Origin: Candidatus Saccharimonadota bacterium
Lineage (GTDB): Bacteria; Patescibacteriota; Saccharimonadia; Saccharimonadales; JACDBH01
Direction of reading: 5' to 3'
NCBI GenBank assembly: GCA_028289135.1
Contig: JAQGGW010000002.1
Coordinates: 1 to 36,254, forward strand
DNA: 36,254 bases
In this document: in pieces, positions 1 through 7,775 of the stretch
Numbering within the stretch: position 1 is the stretch's first letter
How the letters are laid out: every line of letters begins with the position of its first letter
Translations under genes and position numbers: made by a program
The notes under the pieces: generated by a model
The model's database searches: none
What the model was told of the DNA's origin: nothing
What the model saw: only the letters and a program-made list of their open reading frames with translations

Positions 1-1056
1 CACCAGCACTCCGTTTATCAAGCCGTTTGCCACACTTGCGCCAAGTTCACTGCGCAGCGTCCGCCAAGCGGTCTTAAGCTCAATTTGCTTTAATGCAATA
101 CCGCGCACCAGCACAGCCAACGTCTGAGTGGCAGAGTTTCCGCCCATGCCGGCAACAATAGGCATATAGACTGCCAGCAAAACATATTTGGACAAAGTGT
201 CTTGGAAGCGGCTAACAACAAAAGAAGCTAAAAAGGCAGTGCCAAGGTTAATTATCAGCCAGCGGTAGCGGTTTTTGATCTTGCGGTTGGCGGGGTCAGT
301 GACGCTTTCTTCTTTGCGGATACCGGCAAAGTCGTACAAGCTGGAGCCTTCATTTTCCTGCAAAAGTTTTAAGACGTCGTCCGAATAAATTATACCAATC
401 ACGTCTCCGCCGTCGTTGAGCACCACAACCTTGCCATGCGGGTGAGTCGAGAACATATCGGATACTTCTTCGTAGCTGGCGGCGAATGAGATTGAAGGAA
501 TACGCTTTATATACTTGGCTATTGTTTCACTCGGGCGGGCAAAGCCCAGTTCATGCCCTGGCAAAAAGCCGTTATGTTTGCCGTCTTTGGTGGTCAAAAT
601 TACTGGCGGCCGGCCGGTGCGTTGTTCGTGCTGGCGGAACTTTTTGGCAACGTCGCTAATCCGGTCCTCGACATCGGCCTGGATGTAGTCCAAGGTCATG
701 AGTCCGGCGGCGGTGTCGGCGTCAAATTCTAGCAGCGTAGACAGCGAGTCGCGCATATCTTCGCTTAGCAGCAGCAAAGTCTTTTCGCGTTTTTTTGGAC
801 CTAAAATCTGCAGCAAATCAGTCGCATCGTCTGGGTCAACGCTCTGCAGGATTTCCACTAAATCCTTTTCCGGAATATGCATCAAAATATCGCGCTTAAC
901 AGGCCGTGTCAGCGAATTCAGCATCTCGATCCGGATTTCAGAATCCAGCTCCAAGAAGCTCTGAGTACGAGTGTCCTTACGGAACAAAATGTCACGAAGG
1001 GCGAGCGGATTAATGAGCGGGATAGCTTTTGGAATTTTTATTTTTTTAAAGCGCAT
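1..1056 (-). CDS. mgtE: Magnesium transporter MgtE, N-terminal 352 residues (partial)
   Basis: Reading the minus strand from ATG at 1056 gives 352 open codons that run off the window edge. Order of parts: a helical MgtE N domain (about residues 20-130, with the DPDDATDLL stretch), paired CBS domains (about 135-260, containing HGKVVVLNDGG), then the first transmembrane part with the family signature MPIVAGMGGNSATQT. MgtE proteins are homodimeric Mg2+ channels in the cytoplasmic membrane, gated by Mg2+ binding to the N and CBS domains. The C-terminal helices lie outside the window. The start is supported by a TGCTATGAT extended -10 placed 6 bases before the ATG. Family assignment is firm; ion choice (Mg2+ rather than Co2+) follows from family knowledge. 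Confidence 0.93.
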   Translation of the reverse strand, partial: MRFKKIKIPKAIPLINPLALRDILFRKDTRTQSFLELDSEIRIEMLNSLTRPVKRDILMHIPEKDLVEILQSVDPDDATDLLQILGPKKREKTLLLLSEDMRDSLSTLLEFDADTAAGLMTLDYIQADVEDRISDVAKKFRQHEQRTGRPPVILTTKDGKHNGFLPGHELGFARPSETIAKYIKRIPSISFAASYEEVSDMFSTHPHGKVVVLNDGGDVIGIIYSDDVLKLLQENEGSSLYDFAGIRKEESVTDPANRKIKNRYRWLIINLGTAFLASFVVSRFQDTLSKYVLLAVYMPIVAGMGGNSATQTLAVLVRGIALKQIELKTAWRTLRSELGASVANGLINGVLV

Positions 1057-1062
1057 GGACTA

Positions 1063-1071
1063 ATCATAGCA
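1063..1071 (-). promoter_or_regulatory. Extended -10 promoter of mgtE (leaderless layout)
   Basis: On the minus strand TGC-TATGAT is followed by six bases (TAGTCC) and then the mgtE ATG. Transcription would begin at or next to the start codon, so no room is left for a ribosome binding site. Confidence 0.55.
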
Positions 1072-1177
1072 GACCAAATCAAGCTTCTGAGAGTTTTTGT
1101 AAAAATGCTTATGTAAGAAATCAGACATCAATATTGATAATTTACTGATACGGTTAAGCTGTAATAAGGAGGTTAGT

Positions 1178-1255
1178 ATGGGAAAATATATACCAAGGTA
1201 TTACATCCGCGACGCAGAAACGAACGAGCTTTGGTGCTTAAGCTCAATTAAATAA
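1178..1255 (+). CDS. Small ORF of 25 residues with a strong ribosome binding site
   Basis: ATG at 1178 opens 25 codons (start MGKYIPRYYIRDAE, end LSSIK) closed by TAA at 1253-1255. It is preceded by AAGGAGG at 1166-1172, five bases before the ATG, one of the best Shine-Dalgarno matches in the window. The peptide is basic and rich in tyrosine, with no membrane segment. It sits alone between two minus-strand genes. A 12-base perfect palindrome (ATCAATATTGAT, 1127-1138) lies about 40 bases upstream and could be an operator. I do not recognise the peptide. The RBS argues for translation, but so short an ORF could be chance. The rest of 1057-1299 shows nothing else. Confidence 0.4.
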   Translation: MGKYIPRYYIRDAETNELWCLSSIK

Positions 1256-1299
1256 ACATGACTTACATGTATCTCACATATTCCAGGCAGTATTAGCTG

Positions 1300-1590
1300 C
1301 TAGCTGAAAACGCGCAGTGTTCCGAGTAACTGCAATATAACCCCAACAATAATAAGAGTGGTCTTTTCTTTTTGGCTAATTGGTGTATAAACACTATCCT
1401 TACCCCTGTAGACTTCTCCGGAAAACAAAATTAGCAGGCCAAAAATCAGCCCGAAAGGCAGAACTATAAAAATAACCGCAAATGGCCAATACTGGCGGTA
1501 AAACGGTGGCTTTTTATTCTCCGGCTGGCCGGATTGCTGCGGAATCATAGGCTGGGATTGTGTTGGCGGTGGGGTTTGTTCTGGTTGCAT
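1300..1590 (-). CDS. Small two-TM membrane protein, unknown function
   Basis: The protein has 96 residues: a proline/glutamine-rich cytoplasmic start (MQPEQTPPPTQSQPM), then two hydrophobic segments (about residues 35-57 and 73-92) joined by a polar loop. The frame stays open further upstream, but the ATG at 1590 is preferred. It has AGGAAA a few bases upstream, and a TGCTACAAT extended -10 lies inside the end of the preceding ybaK-like gene, giving a short leader of about 20 bases. The longer version would overlap that gene. Proline-rich tail plus two helices is a common layout for small CPR membrane proteins; no function can be assigned. Confidence 0.6.
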   Translation of the reverse strand: MQPEQTPPPTQSQPMIPQQSGQPENKKPPFYRQYWPFAVIFIVLPFGLIFGLLILFSGEVYRGKDSVYTPISQKEKTTLIIVGVILQLLGTLRVFS

Positions 1591-1639
1591 TTTTAACGTT
1601 TCCTGTTTATGCCTGCATTGTAGCATAAGCTTTCTCAGC

Positions 1640-2128
1640 TTAGGCTGAGATGTCGGCAATACGTGGTTCGGCTAGGTTTTTGTAGTCGGCCGATGTCATG
1701 CCGATAGAATAATTGCGTCCAGCATTGAAAATAATTTTCTCATGGTCCATAAGTTTTTCATCGCATACGACTTCAATGCTGAACAGGTTGCCAAAAGGTG
1801 GTACGCCGCCAGGTTTAACACCGTCTGTAACGTTATTTACCTCTTCTTCGGTTGCAAAACGGATGTCATTTGAATGGAGCAGGGTTTTTACTTTGGAGCT
1901 ATCAAATTTTTGATCGCCAGGCATGACTAGCATTACAAATTTTTTCCCAACACCTGAGACTTTGACACGCAATATAATGGCCTTAGCGCCTTGCTGCAAT
2001 GTGTAATTTGGCCGAATTTTGGCAGCTTCCTCACTCGTGCGCACCGGTTCGTGTTCGAATGTTTCGAACCAGCAGCCATTTTTGGTTAGTAAATCCGTAA
2101 TTTTACTTGCGATAGGATGTTCACTCAT
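1640..2128 (-). CDS. YbaK/ProX-type aminoacyl-tRNA deacylase
   Basis: This 162-residue protein matches the YbaK/aminoacyl-tRNA-synthetase-associated domain over its whole length. Members hydrolyse mischarged tRNAs (Cys-tRNA(Pro), Ala-tRNA(Pro) and related) in trans in the cytoplasm. Visible family marks are the opening amphipathic helix, the EPVRTSEEAA stretch, the QGAKAIILRV strand with the conserved lysine, and the loop GGVPPFG near residue 108. Which mischarged species it edits cannot be read from sequence, so no symbol is given. The start has a TGTTATTAT -10 six bases upstream, the leaderless layout seen elsewhere here. It is divergent from the gene at 2188. Confidence 0.85.
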   Translation of the reverse strand: MSEHPIASKITDLLTKNGCWFETFEHEPVRTSEEAAKIRPNYTLQQGAKAIILRVKVSGVGKKFVMLVMPGDQKFDSSKVKTLLHSNDIRFATEEEVNNVTDGVKPGGVPPFGNLFSIEVVCDEKLMDHEKIIFNAGRNYSIGMTSADYKNLAEPRIADISA

Positions 2129-2134
2129 AAACTA

Positions 2135-2181
2135 ATAATAACAGAGAGGTTTGCATAAATGAGCGCAGATTTTGCTATAGT
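2135..2181. promoter_or_regulatory. Divergent pair of leaderless promoters
   Basis: Minus strand: TGT-TATTAT (2135-2143) then TAGTTT and the ATG at 2128. Plus strand: TGC-TATAGT (2173-2181) then GGCAAT and the ATG at 2188. Both have an extended -10 exactly six bases before the start codon, so both mRNAs should start at or beside the ATG. Confidence 0.55.
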
Positions 2182-2187
2182 GGCAAT

Positions 2188-2769
2188 ATGCGTTCCGCTT
2201 TGCCAATCGTTAGCGCCATACTGGCATTAATAGCACCGGTTATCTATTGCCGGGCAATTTTGCGCGGTGATGCCAAACCCCATCGCACAACCCGTTTTGT
2301 TTTGCTTCTCATTACAATTTTGACCTTTGCTTCGCTATTGGCCCAGCACAACCACCAAGCCATTTGGCTTGCTAGCGCGTCGGCTATCCAGGCGGTATTC
2401 ATTTTTGCACTTAGCATTAAACACGGCATGGGCGGACGGGATAAATCGGATATTATTTGCCTTGTCATCGCGTTGGCCGGGATGATTTTATGGCGGATTA
2501 CAAAGCAGCCAGTGTTGGCACTTTACTTTGCAATTTTGGCCGATTTTACAGGGATGATACCCGCACTCATCAAAACCTACCGCAAACCCGAAACCGAAAT
2601 TTGGAGCTATTTTGGGATAGACGTTATCGCAGGGATGTTAACACTGTTAGCCTCCAAAGAATGGACCGTCAAAGCTGTTTTGTACGGGCTTTACATAATG
2701 GTAATCAACATCTGTATGGTGAGCATTATTTTATACGGACAACGAAAGCAAAAAGCTACCAGAGCGTAA
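2188..2769 (+). CDS. PQ-loop-like multi-pass membrane protein
   Basis: The 193-residue protein is almost entirely hydrophobic, with about six to seven membrane segments. It shows two similar units: residues about 8-35 (IAPVIYCRAILRGDAKPHRT) and about 120-150 (TGMIPALIKTYRKPETEIWS). In each, a helix ends in a proline, is followed by a short basic loop with another proline, and then enters the next helix. This resembles the PQ-loop/SemiSWEET arrangement of small solute transporters, but the literal PQ dipeptide is missing, so a transport role is only inferred. Translation starts at an ATG six bases after a TGCTATAGT -10. It is followed by the tRNA-Lys promoter. Confidence 0.6.
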   Translation: MRSALPIVSAILALIAPVIYCRAILRGDAKPHRTTRFVLLLITILTFASLLAQHNHQAIWLASASAIQAVFIFALSIKHGMGGRDKSDIICLVIALAGMILWRITKQPVLALYFAILADFTGMIPALIKTYRKPETEIWSYFGIDVIAGMLTLLASKEWTVKAVLYGLYIMVINICMVSIILYGQRKQKATRA

Positions 2770-2778
2770 GTGTTTTAC

Positions 2779-2807
2779 TTGCAAAAACAGGGGTAACTTG
2801 CTAAAAT
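2779..2807 (+). promoter_or_regulatory. Promoter of tRNA-Lys
   Basis: TTGCAA (2779-2784), a 17-base spacer, then TAAAAT (2802-2807) preceded by TGC. The predicted start near 2814 leaves about 20 bases of 5' leader for RNase P to remove. Confidence 0.65.
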
Positions 2808-2835
2808 AGTGCTTTGTAACATGCCGCTACAGCGC

Positions 2836-2912
2836 GGGTCAGTAGCTCAGCTGGTTAGAGCGTCTGCCTCTTAAGCAGAATGTCGAGGGTTCAAGTCCCT
2901 CCTGACCCTCCA
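2836..2912 (+). tRNA. tRNA-Lys (anticodon CUU)
   Basis: A complete 77-base cloverleaf: acceptor GGGTCAG (2836-2842) pairs with CTGACCC (2902-2908); the anticodon stem TCTGC/GCAGA encloses loop CTCTTAA with anticodon CTT; the T arm is GAGGG-TTCAAGT-CCCTC. CCA is encoded (2910-2912). The discriminator base is T73, whereas lysine tRNAs usually carry A73. It decodes AAG. Confidence 0.95.
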
Positions 2913-2950
2913 ACTAAAAAGACTTGCCGAAAGGTAAGTCTTTTTAGTTG
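2911..2950 (+). terminator. Long hairpin after tRNA-Lys, probable terminator
   Basis: An 18-base arm (CAACTAAAAAGACTTGCC, 2911-2928) and its complement (2933-2950) enclose loop GAAA; 17 of 18 positions are Watson-Crick pairs and one is G-T. The descending arm carries a TTTTT run. It starts within the encoded CCA end. Confidence 0.7.
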
Positions 2951-2965
2951 GCCAGGAGTTCAGGC

Positions 2966-3094
2966 AGGGACTTGAACGGGTATGTCCAGTGGACATACCC
3001 CGCCCTTGGCCTCAAAAACATGTTTTTGAGGTGGCTTATAGCAATTTTAATTTTAAATTGCGGAGCCAGGTCAAGTCCCTCTCGCTCCCATCCA
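2966..3094. repeat. Nested palindromes with a degraded tRNA-Lys 3' end
   Basis: Outer arms AGGGACTTGA (2966-2975) and TCAAGTCCCT (3071-3080) enclose three hairpins: GGGTATGTCC/GGACATACCC (2978-3000), a perfect 22-base palindrome (3010-3031), and GCAATTT/AAATTGC (3041-3061). The right end (3069-3094) resembles the T arm plus 3' end of the upstream tRNA-Lys, sharing TCAAGTCCCTC and ending ..CCC.TCCA. This suggests an old insertion or rearrangement at the tRNA 3' end. The 2951-3138 stretch holds no gene apart from the promoter at 3121-3129. Confidence 0.55.
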
Positions 3095-3120
3095 TAAAAA
3101 ATCTTCAAAAAGTTTTATTT

Positions 3121-3129
3121 TGCTACAAT
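3121..3129 (+). promoter_or_regulatory. Extended -10 promoter of the secreted-protein gene
   Basis: TGC-TACAAT (3121-3129) lies nine bases before the ATG at 3139, predicting a leader of only a few bases. Confidence 0.45.
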
Positions 3130-3138
3130 AACCTAGAA

Positions 3139-3753
3139 ATGAACAAGACAACTCCTAAAAGAATAATCGCGTTCCTTATTATCCTGTTAGTAATTTACAT
3201 ATTAACCGGGCCAATGATTAGTAAAGCCATGGCAACTTCACATCTCAAGCAAGTTTCCAACCGGGAGATGCAGCCACTGCTGGAACCAATAAATGCGCTC
3301 ATGCAGGGAGCGGAACCCCGGAGAGTATTAGAATGTGGCGAGAAATCGCATACCCACATTAAAACAAACCTCTTCTGCCAAGATGTAAACTTTTATAAAT
3401 ATAACCCCGAAGCTCTTCCTGATTCATCGCGTTCGAGGATAGCCAGCGAAGCTGCTTACTTGGATAAAATACTGGCTCAAAATGGCTGGACGATTGACCG
3501 CCCGCAGGACGAGATTAAGACTATAGAAGGGAGCATACCGACAACCGCTCTTCAGCGTTTTTATGGCGGAGGTCAAGTTCCATTCCATAAAAATATCGGT
3601 GCTATAAGTTGCAATCTAGAAATTTGGTTTGGCGGTCCAACGGACGGAATTTCACCAGGCGCGGTAAATGTTAATAGATTTTCATGCCAACAGCACATCT
3701 CATATCCTATGCTTCACATTTCAAATCATATCAATCGAAGCTTTGGCGGCTGA
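3139..3753 (+). CDS. Secreted or N-terminally anchored protein, unknown
   Basis: The ATG at 3139 gives a 204-residue protein. The frame is open upstream, but that part crosses the palindromic tract and the promoter, so it is not coding. Residues 1-8 are basic (MNKTTPKR), followed by a hydrophobic segment (about 9-27, IIAFLIILLVIYILTGPM) acting as a signal anchor or signal peptide. The rest is an outside-facing domain with four cysteines (near residues 75, 89, 163 and 182) that could form two disulfides. No known family is recognised. It is convergent with the histidine kinase gene downstream. Confidence 0.6.
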   Translation: MNKTTPKRIIAFLIILLVIYILTGPMISKAMATSHLKQVSNREMQPLLEPINALMQGAEPRRVLECGEKSHTHIKTNLFCQDVNFYKYNPEALPDSSRSRIASEAAYLDKILAQNGWTIDRPQDEIKTIEGSIPTTALQRFYGGGQVPFHKNIGAISCNLEIWFGGPTDGISPGAVNVNRFSCQQHISYPMLHISNHINRSFGG

Positions 3754-3800
3754 GAGTTTGTAATAAAAACGCAAGAATATCCGTGATGACCTCAAGTTTT

Positions 3801-5675
3801 CTATTGAGTTTGGGTTGGCGCTGCAGGAGTTGGCGGTGACGGCGCTTGAGTAGGGGCAGGACTTAAAGCGGCTGCTGGAGGTTGTTGAGGCGTTGCAGCT
3901 GCAGATGGTGCGGGTGTTTGAACTGTGGACGCAGCCACTGGTGCAGGTGAGCTAACGTGCGTAGTAGCAACCGGAACGGCTTCGGCAGCCTTTTTGGCAG
4001 CGAGGGCATCGGCTTTGTCTGGCACGTAGATAGAGAACGTTGAGCCTTTGCCGACTTCGCTTTGGACTTCAAAACTGGCGTCCAAGATCTTAGCGAGCTT
4101 TTTAACAATATAAAGCCCCAAACCGGTGCCGTTGGTTGATCGGGTACGGTAGTCTTCGGTCCGGAAGAATTTTTCGAAAACTTTCTTTTGGTCGCTGACA
4201 GAAATCCCGATTCCTTGGTCGGTTACACTATACAAAACACCCTTGTCTTTGGCTCGGGCAGACAGGGTGATCGTGCCTTTGTCGCTGTATTTGATGGCAT
4301 TGGTTAAAAAGTTTTGCAGGATTTCACGGATATACAAACGGTTGCTGGCCATCAATAGCGGCGTAGATGGATCGGCAGAAGTTATGATATTCATGCCTTT
4401 TGCCCGCACGGCTGTAACGTAGTCGTTACATAAATTACTAAGCATTTCACGAGGGTCAAATGATTCCAGGTTTAACTCCAGCGTGCCTTTTTCGGCACGG
4501 GCAAAAGTGGTCAGGTCGTTTAGCATATTGGCCAAAAATACTGATTGGTCGTGGGCGGTTTGCAGTGATTTAGTAAGCTTTTCGCTGCCCTGGATTTTCT
4601 TCGCCAAAAGCAGTGCGTTCGATACCCCGGCCTCGGCAACCGTAACAGGGGTACGAAGCTCGTGGGAAATGACCGAAATAAACTCGTCACGCTCTTCCTC
4701 GAGTGATTTTTCACGGGTGATGTCACGCATCGTAATCACGTAGCCTTCTTCGTCGCGTTCTTGCCCAAAAGTTGAGCGGATAGGGGTAGAGATAATGCTC
4801 AGTGAAGCGGCGTCATCCTTGCTGTAGCGCAAAACCACGTCCGTGCGGACAATGGGCCGGGTATTTTTTGGCAGCAGGTCGGCGGTTGTGATGATGCTGC
4901 CTTTTTCATCCTCTAGCTTAATAAAACCATCTAGGGGCTTGTCACTCAAAGAGTTATTGGTATTAAAAAGCGCTAAAGCCGCCGCATTATATAGCCGGAT
5001 GATGCCTTCTTTGTCCAGCACCAAAACGCTTTCTGTCATGTTGTTGATGAGGGCGCGCAGGCGCTTTTGCTCAACGGCCGATTCGCGGATTGTTTCTTTA
5101 AGTCTTGCGCGGTCCCAGTCAAAAACTTTTTGAATATTTACAAACAAGCTGCTAATGGCAATAAAAACTAACAGGGTAGCGATAATATTAAGTTTATCCG
5201 CGTACGAAAGCCCAATCGTGCTCTGCAGATAAAAATATTTTGATATTGTTATAAAAGCAAAAAATCCAATCGCATACATAACGCCTTTGCTGCCGTAGTA
5301 CAGATTCATCCAGAAAACCATCATAAAAGCACCCAGGGCATAAGGGGTGGCAGGGTCGCTAATGAGCGCAATTCCGATAAATATGACGATTGCGTAAAAA
5401 ACAAGGTAAGTTTTAGGACGGTTGTTTACCCGGGCAAAATCAAAAAACCGGAATAAAATAAGGCATACAAAGCCAATCCCAAGCCCAAGAGCAGTGTATT
5501 TCTGGTAGGCGGGCACGTTCGGTGCCAACCATGTGTGAAGCGTTACGGTAAAGGCCAACAAAAGGTGCGAAAAAACCACTGCGCGCCGGTCAACGGCAGA
5601 TTTTATCGGTGACGAAAGCTCTTCTGGTGAACGTATCAATCTATTAACACCCTTATGTTTAAACTTATTATACAT
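3801..5675 (-). CDS. Membrane histidine kinase with PAS domain and Pro/Ala-rich tail
   Basis: The 624-residue sensor kinase has about six membrane helices (residues 30-185), a short linker helix, a PAS domain (about 205-320, starting RLRALINNMTESVLVLDKEG), a HisKA domain with H-box FISVISHELRTP, and a HATPase domain with N-box NFLTNAIKYSDKG, G1 TDQGIGIS, F-box FEKFF and G2 GTGLGLYIVKKL. It should autophosphorylate the H-box histidine and pass phosphate to a response regulator. No partner is adjacent; the nearest is the single-domain regulator at 9261-9626. The last 60 or so residues are a low-complexity Pro/Ala/Thr/Gln tail, unusual after a HATPase domain. The signal sensed is unknown. Confidence 0.9.
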   Translation of the reverse strand: MYNKFKHKGVNRLIRSPEELSSPIKSAVDRRAVVFSHLLLAFTVTLHTWLAPNVPAYQKYTALGLGIGFVCLILFRFFDFARVNNRPKTYLVFYAIVIFIGIALISDPATPYALGAFMMVFWMNLYYGSKGVMYAIGFFAFITISKYFYLQSTIGLSYADKLNIIATLLVFIAISSLFVNIQKVFDWDRARLKETIRESAVEQKRLRALINNMTESVLVLDKEGIIRLYNAAALALFNTNNSLSDKPLDGFIKLEDEKGSIITTADLLPKNTRPIVRTDVVLRYSKDDAASLSIISTPIRSTFGQERDEEGYVITMRDITREKSLEEERDEFISVISHELRTPVTVAEAGVSNALLLAKKIQGSEKLTKSLQTAHDQSVFLANMLNDLTTFARAEKGTLELNLESFDPREMLSNLCNDYVTAVRAKGMNIITSADPSTPLLMASNRLYIREILQNFLTNAIKYSDKGTITLSARAKDKGVLYSVTDQGIGISVSDQKKVFEKFFRTEDYRTRSTNGTGLGLYIVKKLAKILDASFEVQSEVGKGSTFSIYVPDKADALAAKKAAEAVPVATTHVSSPAPVAASTVQTPAPSAAATPQQPPAAALSPAPTQAPSPPTPAAPTQTQ

Positions 5676-5705
5676 GGTTTACAGAGAACAAATAGTGCTA
5701 AATAA

Positions 5706-5713
5706 GTTATAAT
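5706..5713 (+). promoter_or_regulatory. Promoter of folD
   Basis: A consensus TATAAT (5708-5713) lies nine bases before ATG 5723. A GTG at 5717 in the same frame is too close to the -10 to be the start. Confidence 0.5.
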
Positions 5714-5722
5714 CAGGTGATT

Positions 5723-6532
5723 ATGAAGATGTTGAATGGAAGCGAAATTGCAGGTTTTATCAAAGAGCGCCAGGCCTCCCAGGTCCGAGCTCTGCGTCAA
5801 AACCATAAAATTTATCCAAAACTGGCCATTATTGTCACTGTCGACAACCCCGTTATAGACGTCTACATGCGGCTTAAAGAGCGCTACGGCAAAGACGTCT
5901 TAGTTGATGTTGAAGTGCACCGTATTAAGCAGACAGAAGCGCCAGAACTGATAAAAAAGCTAAATGCCGACGACAGCGTGAGCGCGATTATTGTCCAGTT
6001 GCCGCTCGAAGACCCGACCCAAACAGATGCCATTGTTGACCTGGTTGACCCCAAAAAAGACGTTGACGCACTTGGAAAAAACGCCATTTATGAACCCGCT
6101 ACTCCGCTGGCGATCTTGTGGCTTTTGGCTGGCTATAATGTTGATCTGCGCGGTAAAAACATTTTGCTGATTGGACGCGGCAAACTGGTCGGTGCACCTC
6201 TGGAGCGGATCTTTAGCCACGATGGCTACAACGTTAAGGTTGCAACCCGCGCTACAACTGACCTAAAAGCCGAGACTTTGGATGCCGACATTATCATTAC
6301 CGCGGCCGGCAGCCCAGCACTACTGTTTTCTGACATGATCAAGCAGGGCGCTGTGGTCGTTGACGCCGGAGTCGCCAGTGAAGACGGCAAAACCGTAGGC
6401 GATGTAGCACCCGAAGTCTACGAGCGTGATGACCTAACCATTACACCAACCAAGGGCGGCGTTGGCCCGCTGACTGTTTGCGCGCTGTTTGATAACGTCA
6501 TCCGTGCCGCAACTGGCCTAATTAAAGCTTAG
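5723..6532 (+). CDS. folD: Bifunctional methylenetetrahydrofolate dehydrogenase/cyclohydrolase FolD
   Basis: This 269-residue enzyme interconverts 5,10-methylene-, methenyl- and 10-formyl-tetrahydrofolate in the cytosol. Visible marks: the YMRLKER motif containing the catalytic Tyr and Lys pair, VQLPL (VQLPLP in most members), DVDALG in place of DVDG, the Rossmann loop GRGKLVGAPL (usually GRSxxVGxP), and the C-terminal PTKGGVGPLTVCAL. The GRS-to-GRG change in the NADP-binding loop and the slightly short N-terminal region mark it as divergent, but the active-site residues are kept. Start ATG 5723 is chosen over GTG 5717 because of the promoter position. Its 3' end overlaps murD tail to tail by 11 bases. 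Confidence 0.92.
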   Translation: MKMLNGSEIAGFIKERQASQVRALRQNHKIYPKLAIIVTVDNPVIDVYMRLKERYGKDVLVDVEVHRIKQTEAPELIKKLNADDSVSAIIVQLPLEDPTQTDAIVDLVDPKKDVDALGKNAIYEPATPLAILWLLAGYNVDLRGKNILLIGRGKLVGAPLERIFSHDGYNVKVATRATTDLKAETLDADIIITAAGSPALLFSDMIKQGAVVVDAGVASEDGKTVGDVAPEVYERDDLTITPTKGGVGPLTVCALFDNVIRAATGLIKA

Positions 6533-7775
6533 CGACAGCCGCCTTAAACAAGGTGCCTTTTTCTTCAAAACCGCTCCAGGCAGAGTAGCTTGGCGCGGCG
6601 GTGCTCATAAGCACGACGCTCCCAGCAGGCGCGTGTTCGGCAGCCCATTTAACCGCTTCGTCCATGTCTTTTGTCTCAAAAATTTGTGGTGTGTAGCCTT
6701 CAGGCAGCATTTTCTTAAATGTTTCTTCGGTGTCGGGGAAAAGCACGAGGTTGGGGATATTCGCTTTTGCGACTTCGGCAATAAGCTCGCTAAAGTCATA
6801 GCCGCGGTCTTGGCCGCCCAAAAACAGGCAGCCAATTGGCCCGTGTTTTGCGGTTACTGCCTTCATGCTGGCCATGGTTGATTCTGGCGTCATGCCGATT
6901 GCATCGTTGATAAAAATGTGGCTGTCTTGGGTTGGCACTTGTTCCATGCGGTGTTCAAGCGGTTTAAAGCTGTTCAGCGCGGTTTGGCAATCTTCATCCA
7001 AGACTCCAAGCTCACGGGCAGCCATGCGTGCGGCTAGGGCGTTCAAGCGATTATGCTCGCCGTATAGCGCCGCGTTTTCCATACTAATATTTTCTTCAGC
7101 ATCAATTGCGGCCGTGCGGCAGGTCGCGCCCGCCGCCCATTCTTGCAGAGCAGGAAAATCAGGATTATAAATAAACAGATCCTCGGGGCCTGAGAAACGC
7201 ATAATATTGTGCTTTGCTTCCCAATACTTCTCTTGTGAACCATGCCAATCGGCGTGGTCGTTGAACAGGTTAATACATATGGCAACATTCGGGCTATATT
7301 TGATGTCAGATAGCTGGTAGCTGGAAAGTTCCAATACAAAAACAGTGTCTTTGGTGGCGTTTTCAAGGTTTTCAAATACCGAAACGCCAATATTGCCTCC
7401 CAAAACAACGTCAAGCCCGCCAGCGCGCAGCATGGCCGCCGTCAGGGCAGTGGTCGTACTTTTGCCTTTAGTGCCGGTTATACCAACCGTACGCGCGCCC
7501 AAACGTCCAACCAGTTCAAAAAACAGGTTCATGTTTGTCAGGTACGGCACCGGCATTTCGGTGCTCGGAATTCCTTCATTTTTAACAAAAACCGTCACTG
7601 CCGGGTCGTAGTCTTTTAAAAATGCCAATGGTTCGGCGCCGTCTTGCTTATCAACGCCCATTACAGACAAAGCCTTGCTATGTTTAGTCGCAAAGTCGTG
7701 GAAACTATCAAATGAACGGCCGCGGCCAACACCAACGAACACCACGTTTTTGCCGTCAAACGCGTCTATGTTCAT
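6522..7775 (-). CDS. murD: UDP-MurNAc-L-alanine:glutamate ligase (MurD, probably MurD2 type)
   Basis: The 417-residue Mur ligase adds glutamate to UDP-MurNAc-L-Ala in peptidoglycan precursor synthesis. It has an N-terminal nucleotide-binding fold (VVFVGVGRGRS, residues 11-21), the ATP loop GTKGKST (101-107), the central VLELSSYQL and INLFNDHADWHGS motifs with the metal/ATP-binding His, and the C-terminal domain (EHRMEQV, then LFLGGQDRGYDF). Its start overlaps the end of the next upstream gene by 4 bases. That gene looks like MurL, which epimerises UDP-MurNAc-L-Ala-L-Glu. The pairing suggests this ligase uses L-glutamate (MurD2 type, as in Xanthomonas) rather than D-glutamate. Ligase identity is firm; L-Glu specificity is inference from context. 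Confidence 0.9.
   Translation of the reverse strand: MNIDAFDGKNVVFVGVGRGRSFDSFHDFATKHSKALSVMGVDKQDGAEPLAFLKDYDPAVTVFVKNEGIPSTEMPVPYLTNMNLFFELVGRLGARTVGITGTKGKSTTTALTAAMLRAGGLDVVLGGNIGVSVFENLENATKDTVFVLELSSYQLSDIKYSPNVAICINLFNDHADWHGSQEKYWEAKHNIMRFSGPEDLFIYNPDFPALQEWAAGATCRTAAIDAEENISMENAALYGEHNRLNALAARMAARELGVLDEDCQTALNSFKPLEHRMEQVPTQDSHIFINDAIGMTPESTMASMKAVTAKHGPIGCLFLGGQDRGYDFSELIAEVAKANIPNLVLFPDTEETFKKMLPEGYTPQIFETKDMDEAVKWAAEHAPAGSVVLMSTAAPSYSAWSGFEEKGTLFKAAVAKL

Noticed and set aside
2989-3138. Upstream extension of the 3139 gene by 50 residues
   Set aside because: The extension crosses three palindromes and the -10 box; the promoter and the signal-anchor layout place the start at 3139.
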